Source: Aradus depressus (taxonomy: Eukaryota > Arthropoda > Insecta > Hemiptera > Aradidae). Taken from it: a stretch of DNA of 64,000 nucleotides. Numbering within the stretch: the stretch's first letter is position 1; every line of letters begins with the position of its first letter. A program made the position numbers and the translations under genes. Location: positions 77,016,037-77,080,036 of the forward strand of contig OY759214.1 in NCBI GenBank assembly GCA_963662175.1, in the 5' to 3' direction. Under the pieces are notes generated by a model. The model ran no database searches and was not told the origin of the DNA. It worked only from the letters and a program-made list of their open reading frames with translations. Below, in pieces: positions 32,240-43,115 of this stretch.

Positions 32240-33560
32240 AAATAAAATCATAAAATTAATTAGGAACATTTTTGTTTTGCACTAATTTTTCGATAGGACT
32301 GACCGTTTTCGCGTGAATTAAGCAGAAAAGTAAAAAAAAAATGTATTTCAAGACGATGTTGTACTTCAAGATTTTTTTTTTTTATAAATTTTATTTAGAA
32401 TCTAATAATTAAAAAAAACATATTTTAAAATTCGTTGCAATGCGTTACAGTTTAAAAATTACTTAAGAATATTTCCTACAGAAATATATTTCACATTTTT
32501 TAAAGCGCTATAACTTTGGTCGGTTTAATAAGAAACATTTTTGATGAGAAACATTTTTTTTTTTCTATAGGTTTAACTGTTTTCGCGAAAGTCGAGAAAA
32601 AGTCCTAAAGTGTCGTTCTGATATATTTTTTTTATAACTAAATACATTTTACAAGATACTACTTATATTTATGACCTGATCAAAACTCTCTTTAAATAAA
32701 AATTGTAGAGAAAATTGGACGACACATTTATATGAAATACGATTTTTTGAAGGTTGCCCGGTTTGCGAAATAAATGCGGAAAACCATCCTATAGTGTCGT
32801 TCTGGAACCTATTTTTTTGGACGGTTTTCCGCCTGTATCTCGCAAAATGGACAAGCTGCGAAATATCCTAATTCATATAAAATGTGACTATTAGTATTTT
32901 CTATAATTTTTATTTGAAGAGATTGTTGATTGGGTCATAAATACCAAGACCTCGAAGTAAAGTGGTCTTGATTTTCGTCTGATTACGGCTAAAATTTAGT
33001 CAGATTTTAAGGCATGTGACATCTCTTCATATCAAATATCAAGTTCATAGCTACGGTCGTTTCTGAGTTTGAACGCTCACAAATTTTCAATCACATACAC
33101 ACACACAGACATCATCGAGAAAATGGTCGAAACCTTGTGAAATTCCATTGAAAACTCGATCTCGAATTTTCGTACGAAACAATATTTTCTTGTTTTAAGG
33201 GTGTGGAAATATTTCATACACAAATTATACATTTATCATCATTTTATTATTTTTATGTTACATTGTTTGTGGTGCTATAACATTGATCGTAATTATCCTA
33301 TCTCAAATCTGAGGAAAACATTGGAGATTGGAAATTCTATAGGAAACATTTTTCGATAGGACTAACCGTAACAAGATCATTTTAGGACGGTTTTCGGCAT
33401 ATATCTCACAAACCGAGCGAACTTCGAAAAATTGTATTACATAAAAAACGTGCCTTCTCGTTTTATCTATAACTTAACGATATGAGTAATAACAAAATGT
33501 ACAACTTCTTTAACATAACTGCTAAAAGTTTGCAAAGTAAATATTTTTCCGGCGGCGCAT
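32240..33560. repeat. Repeat F, long copy
   Basis: Recurring phrases such as 'ttcgataggactgaccgtt', 'gttttccgc.t.tatctcgcaaa' and 'tttcatataaaatgt' appear several times in both senses, with an inner inverted repeat around 32820. Related pieces: 2375, 21320, 44560, 49180, 50160, 51900, 60130. Noncoding; class unknown. Confidence 0.55.
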
Positions 33561-33869
33561 TGACCGAGCGGAACGAGGTCTGTATTGACTAGAATGCCTC
33601 CAAGTTTGTTTTGTGTAACCCAATATAAGACGCACTCGGGCTCAGACCCTCACAAAGTCCAGCTTGAACCTTTATTATTTTCCGGGGTGAGTTTTAGATA
33701 AAAATCCATCACGGGAAAGTCAGCCATTAACAAATATCCATAATATAATATGAGAGCTTAACATAAAAACCTTAATAACTGCCGATGGCTACCTGGGTTC
33801 TATCTGGATAGTAGACTTACCTGGAACCCACTTACGAGACTTGAGAGAATAGAACTTAATCGACGATAA
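33561..33869. other. Unassigned spacer
   Basis: No gene. 33755-33795 has a repeat H phrase ('cttaacataaaaaccttaat'). Confidence 0.4.
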
Positions 33870-34192
33870 CAATAAATTTATTTCCGTTAAACCAATACAT
33901 GGTAATAGGATACTTCAAAAGAATTTATACATTAAGATGATTAGATTTATAACGACTTGAGTAACAAAATTAATACATATATACATTTTTTAAGTAGACA
34001 CATTTTTCAATTTAATAAAAATTAAGATAACTATTTTTCAAAAACTCTTCGGAAGTGTCTATATCCGAACGATGTTTCGGGACGTGAGAACGTCCCTTTA
34101 TCAGGTCCCAATGTGCGGGATATAGAAAAGGAAAAGAATACAATGTAACTATAACAGTATATACATATGTAAATATAAATATATATATATAT
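33870..34192 (-). mobile_element. Family I repeat (reverse)
   Basis: Mirror of 25860-26337: starts 'aaatttatttccgttaaacc', holds the hammerhead-like core near 34078-34106 and runs into a TA stretch. That stretch was the target of LTR element 2. Confidence 0.65.
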
Positions 34193-35474
34193 ATTGTAGC
34201 ATGTCTACCCTATAGATAATGCTCAGAACTGGCGATGTCTATGAGAGGATCGCGATCGCTAGGAGCAAAGTATGGGTTGTGTGGTGTTGAATAAACGAGA
34301 ATTGCATTTGGAAGAGAATGCTCGGAACCAATGATGCCTGCGAGAGAATCGCGATCGCTGGGAGCGAAAATAAAGAATAATAGAGACACAATGGAAAGGA
34401 AGCCAAGATAATTGTCTTTTTTTTTTTTTTTTTTTTTTTTTTATTTAATGCCTTTAGATAATTACAAATAACAGATAAATATTACAGGATAAATAGGCTA
34501 CCTCCTATGTACATCCGGTGTATAAGGAATAAGCAGTAAAGGTTTTTTTTCTTACTCCAGGTTTTCACACAACTAGAGGCAGATGTTAATTGGTAATATG
34601 CGATTGGCTGGAAATAAAATGGGCGGAGTCCGACGACCAATCAAGCCTGGAGAACTGTCCCCTACCACGGTCAGATATCGGAAGCCACTCCCCGTTTTAC
34701 TCATTCTTCGCTCATGTCTTGGCTGGTCACCACGTTCTTTTTATATTGTACAGTTGAGTTTAAATATGTGAATTGAGTTTTCTTCGTTCATGTCTTGGGT
34801 GATCACCACGTATCTTTTCTATAAGTAATATCAGTTAGAATATGTGAAATTAACATTCTTTGCTCATGTCTTGGTGGATCACCACGTATCTTTTCTATAA
34901 GTAATATCAGTTTGAATATGTGAATTAGTCGTAGAGACACACCTTGATTTTGGACGGTGCAAAGTCAGTGGGGGTGTAACTTCTGGTGTGCCCTCGAAAC
35001 TACGCAGATCTTCAGGGACTATGTGAATAGACGATTTCTACGGGAAGTCCAGAAAGGGTGATCACGCCGTCATTCGCCATGGATATCGTATCGAGGTACC
35101 TCGTAATTAAGTTATAATACAGTCCTTCAGACACACGGCCAAATTATATATATATTCAATTGTTGTTTTGTAAATATGTTCTCATTGAAATAAATATGTT
35201 AAAGTTATAGGTTTGATTCATTTCATTCCCCCCCACTCATGCTTCTTCTGGTTGACAACAGTAATTAATTATTGTTAATTACTGATGTCAACTAACCGTT
35301 AGGATCTTGTAACCGTTCTTCCCGTGGGAGTGCTTTCAGCTATTCAGGCATTGTTTAATTAAAGTCGCGATTTAAATAATTTTCAATTTTAATAATTTTT
35401 CGATCTCAATTTTATTTATTTTATTAATTACGTGATTTGCACTCACACAGGGAGGAATAATGAATGGTTATAAT
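34193..35474 (+). repeat. 5' LTR of element 2
   Basis: Matches the 3' LTR almost base for base except for about 92 extra bases at 34418-34509. The LTR holds three diverged repeats of a 'gctcatgtcttgg.tgatcaccacgt' phrase (34711, 34789, 34862). Confidence 0.9.
34418..34509 (-). mobile_element. Poly(T)-headed insertion inside the 5' LTR
   Basis: Begins with about 25 T's and 'atttaatgcctttagataat'. It is absent from the 3' LTR, where 'attgtc' joins 'tacatccgg' directly. It looks like a short 5'-truncated retro-insertion on the reverse strand that postdates the LTR element. Confidence 0.75.
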
Positions 35475-35492
35475 TGGCGCCCGAACAGGGAC
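35475..35492 (+). promoter_or_regulatory. Primer-binding site, tRNA-Lys type
   Basis: TGGCGCCCGAACAGGGAC directly follows the 5' LTR. All 18 bases match the complement of the 3' end of the lysine tRNA used by many retroviruses. Confidence 0.85.
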
Positions 35493-35579
35493 TTGATTTG
35501 TTTATTAATTATGCCAATTAGTATAATTAATGAACCCCACTAATCGGTCCCTTATTAATTAATTAATTTTTTTAATTTA

Positions 35580-35920
35580 AAAAAAAAAAAAAAAAAAAAA
35601 TTTTTTTTTTTTGCTTTTTAACGTAGATTCCAGCCTATTAGGCCACAATGTTATATTTTCACTTAAAGTCGGTATTTAGAATCAAAACTGAAGAAGGATG
35701 GGTGAGGGTAGGGACAATGAATGACATCATTTATTGAAATAATTTTATTTTTTTTGTTTTTGATTTTTTTTTCCTTATGTAGATTTAGTAGGCATTTATT
35801 TTACATATTATAACTATTGTTGTATTGTAATGCCATCTGACAGGTCACCATAGAAATTAGGTTAGCACCAGACCTCCCGTATAATTCATTTAATTGTTTT
35901 GATATATATTTCTTATCAGA
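35580..35920 (+). other. Leader of LTR element 2
   Basis: Begins with an A20/T12 palindromic homopolymer pair (35579-35612), then AT-rich leader to the ORF. No gene. Confidence 0.5.
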
Positions 35921-36769
35921 ATGGAAGGGAAAGGGAAGTCGGACTTAGAGCCGATACAGACACGGTCTAGGAAAACTATTCGCACTCCCCCGGAGTCCCC
36001 GGTAGAAAATCCTAAATTTGACCTAGAGGCGATGTTTAAGGCCATGCAGGAACAGATAGGACAGCAGGGAAAGGCCATGCAGGAACAGATGGGAAACTTG
36101 GGAAATTCCCTAGGACAGCAGACTTCGGAGATAAAGGAACAAATTTCGGCAATGGCAAATAATATCGAATCCATTAAACGTAATATGGGTACCGTACAAT
36201 CTGAATCTAGGCAGGACAATTCAGAAGAGAGATATGATAAGCCTACTTCTAAAGTTAGGGACATGGTAGGTGTCAGTTATCATGAAGTTACAGGTGGGAT
36301 CGTGTCAGAAACACAGCATCTAGATAAGGAGGTCGAAGAAATAAATTCGGACCAAAATATTATTAGTACCGATTGTGAGAAGAGATTCGCCGATATCTCG
36401 AAGAGAATAGATACTGTTTCGGGTCAAACTCAGATCTCAACCCCAAAACAAGATGACCGAATGACATTTACCGTACCCGAAGGACATAGGAATTGGCCTA
36501 CGAACCAGACTTTTGCTCGCGAACAGCCTAGCAATGTCACCTTCCAAGATGTCTACGTGAAAAATTACGAACGTGGTGAGGTGGCGTTACGTAATAGCGT
36601 TTTGGATTTGCCCAACCATTTTGTATTTAAATTCTTACTATTCTGGGAAGGACCTTACCAGATTTTAGACAAGGAAAGTCCTCAAATTTTTATTTTAGGA
36701 CACCTCGGCAGTAACGATGTGAGAGGGACATTCAATATTACCTCTTTAAAGCCGTATATTAGCGGATAA
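35921..36769 (+). CDS. gag-like / integrase C-terminus fusion ORF
   Basis: ATG at 35921, 282 codons, stop at 36767-36769. The N-terminal two thirds look like an insect Ty3-type gag start: basic and proline-rich 'TRSRKTIRTPPESP', then an 'AMQEQ' repeat and coiled coil (residues 45-95). From about residue 205 the text changes to the tail of a pol integrase: 'YERGEVALRN', 'FKFLLFWEGPYQIL', and a closing 'GTFNITSLKPYI'. In intact elements these parts are separated by protease, RT, RNase H and most of the integrase. The frame is preserved across the deletion. It may be translated, but no enzyme is left: no D-D-E residues or RT motif are present. Whether it packages RNA in trans is unknown. Confidence 0.75.
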   Translation: MEGKGKSDLEPIQTRSRKTIRTPPESPVENPKFDLEAMFKAMQEQIGQQGKAMQEQMGNLGNSLGQQTSEIKEQISAMANNIESIKRNMGTVQSESRQDNSEERYDKPTSKVRDMVGVSYHEVTGGIVSETQHLDKEVEEINSDQNIISTDCEKRFADISKRIDTVSGQTQISTPKQDDRMTFTVPEGHRNWPTNQTFAREQPSNVTFQDVYVKNYERGEVALRNSVLDLPNHFVFKFLLFWEGPYQILDKESPQIFILGHLGSNDVRGTFNITSLKPYISG

Positions 36770-38117
36770 ATTTACAAGCAGGCTAGAGAAGCGCTAGGGC
36801 TCTCTTTGAGATTAACGATCTTACTTCAGCCGAGTTAGGGGGGCGATTATTGCAGACGAGATCGCGGCCCTAGAGTCAGGGAAGAGATTTGTGACGTCTC
36901 TATGGGTGTCCATCCCCAGCTATCCCAGGAACAGTTAGACAAAGTCACACACACATAAAACAGACACTATTCTTTATTATTTGGGAATTATTTATTATTT
37001 TACACTAACGGCCAACACCTCATTATACAACAACACACAAAGAATCACACATACACATTTATTGGGGACACGGGATTTATTATTTAATTTTTTTTTTTGT
37101 AAATAGAATAAGGCAGACGGGGACATTCTGGCACTCCCCTGGGGCTTAACATCGAGCATACCCCCCTTAGTCGAGCTCAAAGATTCCAAAGTGAATCGCC
37201 AGGTTGTAAATAGTAATTTTAGATAATAAGTTAGGGTTAGTTTTTTTTAAATTCTAGATATTAAGTTAGGATAATTTTTTGTTTATATTTGGCATAGGAT
37301 ATTTTTTTATTAGTATTACGTTTTTTTTTTGATGTTGGGATAATTTAGTTTAGATAGGTTTGTGGCTTCATTTTAATTTAACGTAATTATAGGACGGGGC
37401 AGACGGCATATGGACTGGCCATCCATAGGAATTTACCTACGTATTTAAATTTGATTAGGAGACGCGGATCTGAGCCACTCCATTGATGCTTGTAGAATCC
37501 ATTTAAAGGGGCGGGAGTTGTTTAATTATTTTTTATGCCATGAACTGACTGTTGAACTGAAGAAAGGGTTTCGCTACTTGATTAATGCGGATGCCGGAAT
37601 TTACATATATTTATGAAACTGAGATGGGATTTGAGTGGGCTTATTTTTCTATTTTATATTTCGTCGTCGTTCCGGCAGAAGGTAAATACCTGTCGAAGGC
37701 CTAAGGAGGCATATGGTTAGGGTTTGGTCAACCCAAATTTTTGTTGAAGCGGATTAGGTATATGGGAATTCAGTTGAAACATTGTCGAGGCGTGGGATCT
37801 TTTTGGATGTTTTAACTAGTCAGTGAATGTATGCTAGAAATAGAATCATCGTTATTTGCCAATGGAGAGGGTTAACTCCAAGAAGTACAGCGTAAAGTAA
37901 AATCATGCTTTGGTCACGCATGCATAGGCAAGCCATGCCGATTCGAAAGGAAATTTAAAATCATGTTTTGGTCACGCATGATAATGAGGTCGATACCTGA
38001 GTATTTGGTTAAGTGTATATGCTCAGTGAACGAGCAAGTGTTAAGTGAAACTAATAAAATATGTGACTTCCAATGGTCATTTAGCCGACATATTTTATTT
38101 TAACGGGAACGGGGGAT
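36770..38117 (+). other. 3' noncoding interior of LTR element 2
   Basis: No ORF with recognised motif. Around 37905-37985 the phrase 'aaatcatg.tttggtcacgca' occurs twice. The purine tract lies at 38103-38117. Confidence 0.55.
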
Positions 38118-39294
38118 ATTGTAGCATGTCTACCCTATAGATAATGCTCAGAACTGGCGATGTCTATGAGAGGATCGCGATCGCTAGGAGCAAAGTATGG
38201 GTTGTGTGGTGTTGAATAAACGAGAATTGCATTTGGAAGAGAATGCTCGGAACCAATGATGCCTGCGAGAGAATCGCGATCGCTGGGAGCGAAAATAAAG
38301 AATAATAGAGACACAATGGAAAGGAAGCCAAGATAATTGTCTACATCCGGTGTATAAGGAATAAGCAGTAAAGGTTTTTTTTCTTACTCCAGGTTTTCAC
38401 ACAACTAGAGGCAGATGTTAATTGGTAATATGCGATTGGCTGGAAATAAAATGGGCGGAGTCCGACGACCAATCAAGCCTGGAGAACTGTCCCCTACCAC
38501 GGTCAGATATCGGAAGCCACTCCCCGTTTTACTCATTCTTCGCTCATGTCTTGGCTGGTCACCACGTTCTTTTTATATTGTACAGTTGAGTTTAAATATG
38601 TGAATTGAGTTTTCTTCGTTCATGTCTTGGGTGATCACCACGTATCTTTTCTATAAGTAATATCAGTTAGAATATGTGAAATTAACATTCTTTGCTCATG
38701 TCTTGGTGGATCACCACGTATCTTTTCTATAAGTAATATCAGTTTGAATATGTGAATTAGTCGTAGAGACACACCTTGATTTTGGACGGTGCAAAGTCAG
38801 TGGGGGTGTAACTTCTGGTGTGCCCTCGAAACTACGCAGATCTTCAGGGACTATGTGAATAGACGATTTCTACGGGAAGTCCAGAAAGGGTGATCACGCC
38901 GTCATTCGCCATGGATATCGTATCGAGGTACCTCGTAATTAAGTTATAATACAGTCCTTCAGACACACGGCCAAATTATATATATATTCAATTGTTGTTT
39001 TGTAAATATGTTCTCATTGAAATAAATATGTTAAAGTTATAGGTTTGATTCATTTCATTCCCCCCCACTCATGCTTCTTCTGGTTGACAACAGTAATTAA
39101 TTATTGTTAATTACTGATGTCAACTAACCGTTAGGATCTTGTAACCGTTCTTCCCGTGGGAGTGCTTTCAGCTATTCAGGCATTGTTTAATTAAAGTCGC
39201 GATTTAAATAATTTTCAATTTTAATAATTTTTCGATCTCAATTTTATTTATTTTATTAATTACGTGATTTGCACTCACACAGGGAGGGAAATGG

Positions 39295-39301
<7 letters not shown>
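38118..39301 (+). repeat. 3' LTR of element 2
   Basis: 1184 bp; lacks the poly(T) insertion. Its last bases differ slightly from the 5' LTR ('agggaggg' against 'agggaggaataatg'). Confidence 0.9.

Positions 39302-39352
<51 letters not shown>
39298..39352. repeat. (TA)n microsatellite
   Basis: Right-hand part of the TA tract into which LTR element 2 inserted. Confidence 0.9.
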
Positions 39353-39353
<1 letters not shown>

Positions 39354-39860
39354 TTGATTTATATCAATTATAAATGAATGAATAAAAAAGTCTAAATGAA
39401 TAAATAAATAAATATATAAATAAAAAATATATATAAATGAATGAATAAAAATAAAAGAAATAATAAACAAAAAAAATACATTAAATAATATATCAAGAGA
39501 AATAAAATAAATTAGTACACAAGTAGTGAAAAATAGTGATTAAACATAATGTAGATTCGACAGACCTTTAAGGTGTAGAGGAACTATGTCCAAAAAATAA
39601 ATTAATGCTTTGTATTATAAGAATGTCACTTTCAGAACTATGTAATAATGTAACCCATCCAAAGCATTACTTTCATATACTCACCGGTAAAGCCAGTATG
39701 AAATTAATTTGAGAGAGGAAAGAGGGAGATATTTAATTTGTGTTTTGATGACAACTTATTATTGTTAGACCCAATTCAACTTCAACGTGAAAAAGCACAA
39801 AAAAAAACATTGTTGAAGACACTGAAAAAATCGCAAATAGGATTCCGATTCAAGAGACAT
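39353..39860. other. AT-rich spacer with repeat fragments
   Basis: 39545-39620 resembles the LINE 3' UTR text at 430 and 25700. 39620-39740 resembles a repeat G arm. Confidence 0.4.
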
Positions 39861-39861
39861 G

Positions 39862-40510
39862 TATTTTCAAATTATTGAAGGTATTATATCAAATAATATT
39901 AAAAGCCTTTTTAGTCTCAAAATATTTCATATTTTCTTTCATTTTTATTTTCACCAATTGTAGAACAATATTTCGTCCATTACAGACATTATCAAGTTCA
40001 CATATATCTGAAAATTATATTATGATACAATTACTTAACTGTTCATCCTTTCTTTATTATTCTCATTACAATCAATACTGGTTAATAACTAATTTTATAT
40101 ATACTATTATAATTAGATACATTAATATCTCCTTACCTTACATAGGTATATGTAATCATTGTTATAAAAATAAATCTACTTTAGTTAGTAAAGTTTTCCT
40201 AGAACAATTAGATCAATGCATCTTCATACTCACTAACAACCATAATCACCAAAACATATATTATTATATATTATTATTTTAATATAATTCAATTATTACC
40301 AAAAAATTGAGGACCCCATTCCTACTTCACCACGCTCTTGGGTAACCTAATATGAAGGTAATCAAATCATCGATATCAAAAAGATAAAAAAAAAATAATT
40401 TCAATTATTATTATTTTTTTTTTTTTAAATGTCTCCCAAACATTGTTAATTAAGGGACTAAAAAGGCTTTTAATATTATTTTATATAATACCTTCAATAA
40501 ATGGTTGAAG
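39862..40510. mobile_element. Fold-back element, family G-hh
   Basis: Left arm 39871-39914 ('gaaggtattatatc', 'aaaagcctttttagt') is the reverse complement of 40457-40501. The interior is very AT-rich and holds a hammerhead-like motif. A 135-codon open frame at 39875 starts inside the arm and looks fortuitous. Confidence 0.6.
39963..39999 (-). ncRNA. Hammerhead-like motif, family G-hh
   Basis: Reverse strand: stem I GAAC/GUUC (4 bp), TTGATAA (CTGANGA with two transitions), T, stem II GTC/GAC, GAA, palindrome ATAT, H base T. Confidence 0.5.
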
Positions 40511-41224
40511 ACTTAAACAGTTCCAAATTTCACCCTAAAATGTTTTTAAAATTTCCCGAATTTTAAATCTAATTATATGTATTTTATTAGGTTTTTGATA
40601 CGATTTTTTCTACTTTTAGCGATTTTCCTAGAATGAGTTAAAGTTCAGTGAGTGGTTTATAAAAGTACCACTTCCCTGTACTCCAACTAGTTTTTTTTAT
40701 TTCACTTCCCAGTTATACGAAGTTCAGAAGATGTTATGTAATTGTTCAGAAGATTCGATCTTGAATTTCATGTTTTACGACCCCCTCATTCAAAAATTGC
40801 ATGTCTTTCTGTGTGTGTGTGGTTGCTCCAGTTTGCTCCTACCATTGAAGCAGTTCTACTTCCGTCTGTGCCGTCTTTTCCTGGCAGTCCTTAGGAAGAT
40901 CCTGAAATGGGACTATCTAGTCGGAGAGAAACCTACTTTTAGAATAATTTAAAAGGATTCATTTACCTGAGAAAACATTCATTGTTTATTCACACTTTGA
41001 AAGGGACTCTAAAATATTTATAGCTTCTTAGGTAATCAGAAACACGATTTCTCCACATACTGACGGACTATCCAATGACTTGATTATTTCAATCAATATA
41101 CCAGAATATTTGTTCTGAAATAGATAATTCTTTTATTTTTAGCTTAGCAAACTGATCGATGGAACCATATACGCCGTAAGGTTTCTTTGTTCAGCTCAGT
41201 TTCTCCACGAAGCAAGTATATTAT
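40511..41224. other. Spacer with repeat H hairpin end
   Basis: 40700-40830 carries a decayed repeat H hairpin ('cacttcccagttatacgaag') and its 'tctttctgtgtgtgtgtgg' segment. The rest is unassigned. Confidence 0.45.
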
Positions 41225-42085
41225 TTGTTTTATCTGAGTAAACCTTCCATAGTGTGCCTTCTAATGAGGTACGTTGGAAATATATTTGAGAGCATGGCTG
41301 TGATTACGTACCTTAAGGTGCGAATTGCGCCGGGCCTGAAAGTGACGCCGCACGTTGTAGCCCATAAAGGACAACAGCCACTTTCTACGTCCTCAGCCCG
41401 CGCGACAGGGGGCCTCGGCTATTCTGCGTATAAGACAATCTTCACCTGAATATTCGTAGCTGTAGCAAGGTACGCTGCTGCTGGTTGGTGGCATCGCGCC
41501 ACGTAAGGGCAGCTCATAATTCTGTTGCAAGCCCTTTTAAGCGTTACAAGAGCTTATTGCACTGTTTCTACGGCTGCGCTACAAGTATTGGCCGGAGCTC
41601 TGCCCATAGACTTGGTCTTGGACGGTGCTGTTGCCTCGTACTACTATAGACGCAATATATATTTAGGAGCAAATATTGATGAGCCCTTACGCGGACAATC
41701 CAGACCAAAGCGTTGCCCAGGAATGGACAATGGAAAAAACGAAGTTCGGATAGCCGAACGACTTACGCATACTTTCTGGTTGTTCGGGTACGCCTCGACT
41801 CGACGTGGGTGCAGCCATGCCTAGATTGCTCGCTGTATGACCAGGCTAGGGTGGAGTTGATTCGCGGGACCGGATCATACCTGGGACTGAATCTGAGGCA
41901 GTTGGTGACGGAGACCGGCTACCCAGTGTTCAGCCGGTTTGTCGGCTCCTGGTGGCAGCAGAAAAATGCTAGGTCGCCCTCGGGTCGCCATAACCTCTCC
42001 TAAGCAATAGTCAGATCCCGAGCTCCCTCTACAAACACAAGCAAGGTGCACCCGAAACAATAAAAAGCAATAATAATAGTATCTT
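41225..42085 (+). pseudogene. R1-like LINE, decayed C-terminal copy, subfamily 2
   Basis: Three frames together follow the copy at 9397: 'AVITYLKVRIAPGLKVTPH', 'ATGGLGYSAYKTIF' (first frame, to 41449); 'VTRAYCTVSTAALQVLAGALPIDLVLDGAVASYY' (second); 'SLYDQARVELIRGTGSYLGLNL' and 'TETGYPVFSRFVGS' (third). Stops and frameshifts occur near 41447 and 41700. About 80 codons, including the zinc knuckle, are deleted near 41820. The 3' UTR and 'aataaaaagcaataataata' tail match 23440 and 54190. The YVDD-containing RT core is absent. Non-functional. Confidence 0.75.
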
Positions 42086-42470
42086 ATTACCATGTTCTAA
42101 TTTAACGGAAATAAATATTATTACAATAATATTAACAATCTTCCCTCCGGAGTAGCCTATTCGGTACATCAAGGTATTAAATGCTTTAGAAAATCATTAA
42201 AAGTTGCTCAGGAGACCACATGTCCACTTTGGCAGAGTTCAGGTTGCCAAGTTAGGAGCAGTTCGGAGGAGGTCTGGTGTGCCGAGAGATAAATGACAGA
42301 ACAGAAATGGGCCATGGACTCTCTTCAGCCCACAAATAAACCAAATTTGACACAAAGAACAACCTGCAGAGTTTTGGAGAAGGAGCGAAATGTTAATTGA
42401 TTAATTTGTGATTCCTCGACAACTTTTTTAATATTCATAAAAGTGAAAGTAAATTGTTGTCGGACGAAAC
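42086..42470. other. Spacer with family I and repeat H ends
   Basis: 42085-42120 matches the outer end of family I ('atttaacggaaataaat'). 42380-42410 matches repeat H ('agcgaaatgttaattgatta'). Confidence 0.4.
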
Positions 42471-42473
42471 TTC

Positions 42474-42620
42474 TTTCATTGTTTTCAGAACCGGTTCCAA
42501 TACTGCGTCATCATCAGTGGCACATCGTTAATGGTCTAATAGTGTTCGATTAGACACTATATTATGATGACGCATTTGAAAATTCTTTCTGATCGAAAAA
42601 AAAAAATAGGCAAGATAACT
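42474..42620 (-). mobile_element. Family H-hh repeat, copy 1
   Basis: 'ttttcagaaccggttccaat', 'gcgtcatcatcagtggcaca', then an inner inverted repeat around 42545 ('ggtctaatagtgttcgatta'). Second copy about 520 bp downstream in the same orientation. The hammerhead-like core (42485-42521, reverse) is damaged at GAA. Confidence 0.5.
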
Positions 42621-42639
42621 TCTTTCATTTCTATGAAAG

Positions 42640-42975
42640 AAATTGAAGTTTGTCTGTGCGTGTGTGAGCTTGTGAATACGATATCTCCTGACAGAATGAA
42701 CGTATCGATACGTAATTTTATATGTGTGCCCAAAACCCCATACGAACAACACCTATCATATTTCAGCCAAATCGGCCATGGGAAAGAGGAGGATTAGGGT
42801 AGAGGCTCAACTCATAAACCCCAATAACTGCCAATATAATGAACGTATCGACATGAAATTACATATTACACATCATAAGGATAATACCTGTATAATTTTT
42901 ATCGAAGTGAGCCGAAGAGAAGGGGGTTTCGGGAAGGGGGTAAATTCAAAAACCCTATAACTGTCAATGTAATAA
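42640..42975. repeat. Repeat H units between the two family H-hh copies
   Basis: 'tctgtgcgtgtgtgagcttg', 'gatatctcctgacagaatga' and two units ending near 42975. Confidence 0.6.
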
Positions 42976-42999
42976 TTTCATAAATAAATTTTTCCCAAT

Positions 43000-43115
43000 C
43001 TTTTCAGAACCGGTTTTCAATACAACTGCGTCATCATCAGTGGCACATCACTCGTACGGTGTCTAATAAAGTTCGGTTTGACACAACACTATGATGACCC
43101 ATTTGCATTGAAATT
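43000..43115 (-). mobile_element. Family H-hh repeat, copy 2, hammerhead-like core
   Basis: Reverse strand 43042-43005: CA, CTGATGA, T, weak stem II, GAA, palindrome AACCGGTT, C, TG. Stem II is poor, so activity is doubtful. Confidence 0.4.

Larger units (their letters stand above)
34193..39301 (+). mobile_element. LTR retrotransposon 2, internally deleted
   Basis: LTRs at 34193-35474 and 38118-39301 start ATTGTAGC and end TTATAAT. A tRNA-Lys-type primer site follows the first, and a purine tract ('aacgggaacggggg') precedes the second. TA microsatellite lies on both outer sides, so the target was (TA)n and the duplication cannot be told from the repeat. A single 282-codon ORF joins gag-like and integrase-like ends; protease, RT and RNase H are deleted. 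LTR near-identity implies a recent, helper-driven insertion. Confidence 0.9.

Noticed and set aside
34583..34771. Identical 62-codon open frames at 34583 and 38415
   Set aside because: They are the same stretch of the two LTRs of element 2, not a duplicated gene.
39875..40282. 135-codon open frame rich in Ile, Tyr, Phe and Asn
   Set aside because: Starts inside the fold-back arm of a very AT-rich element. No known motif; composition follows base content.
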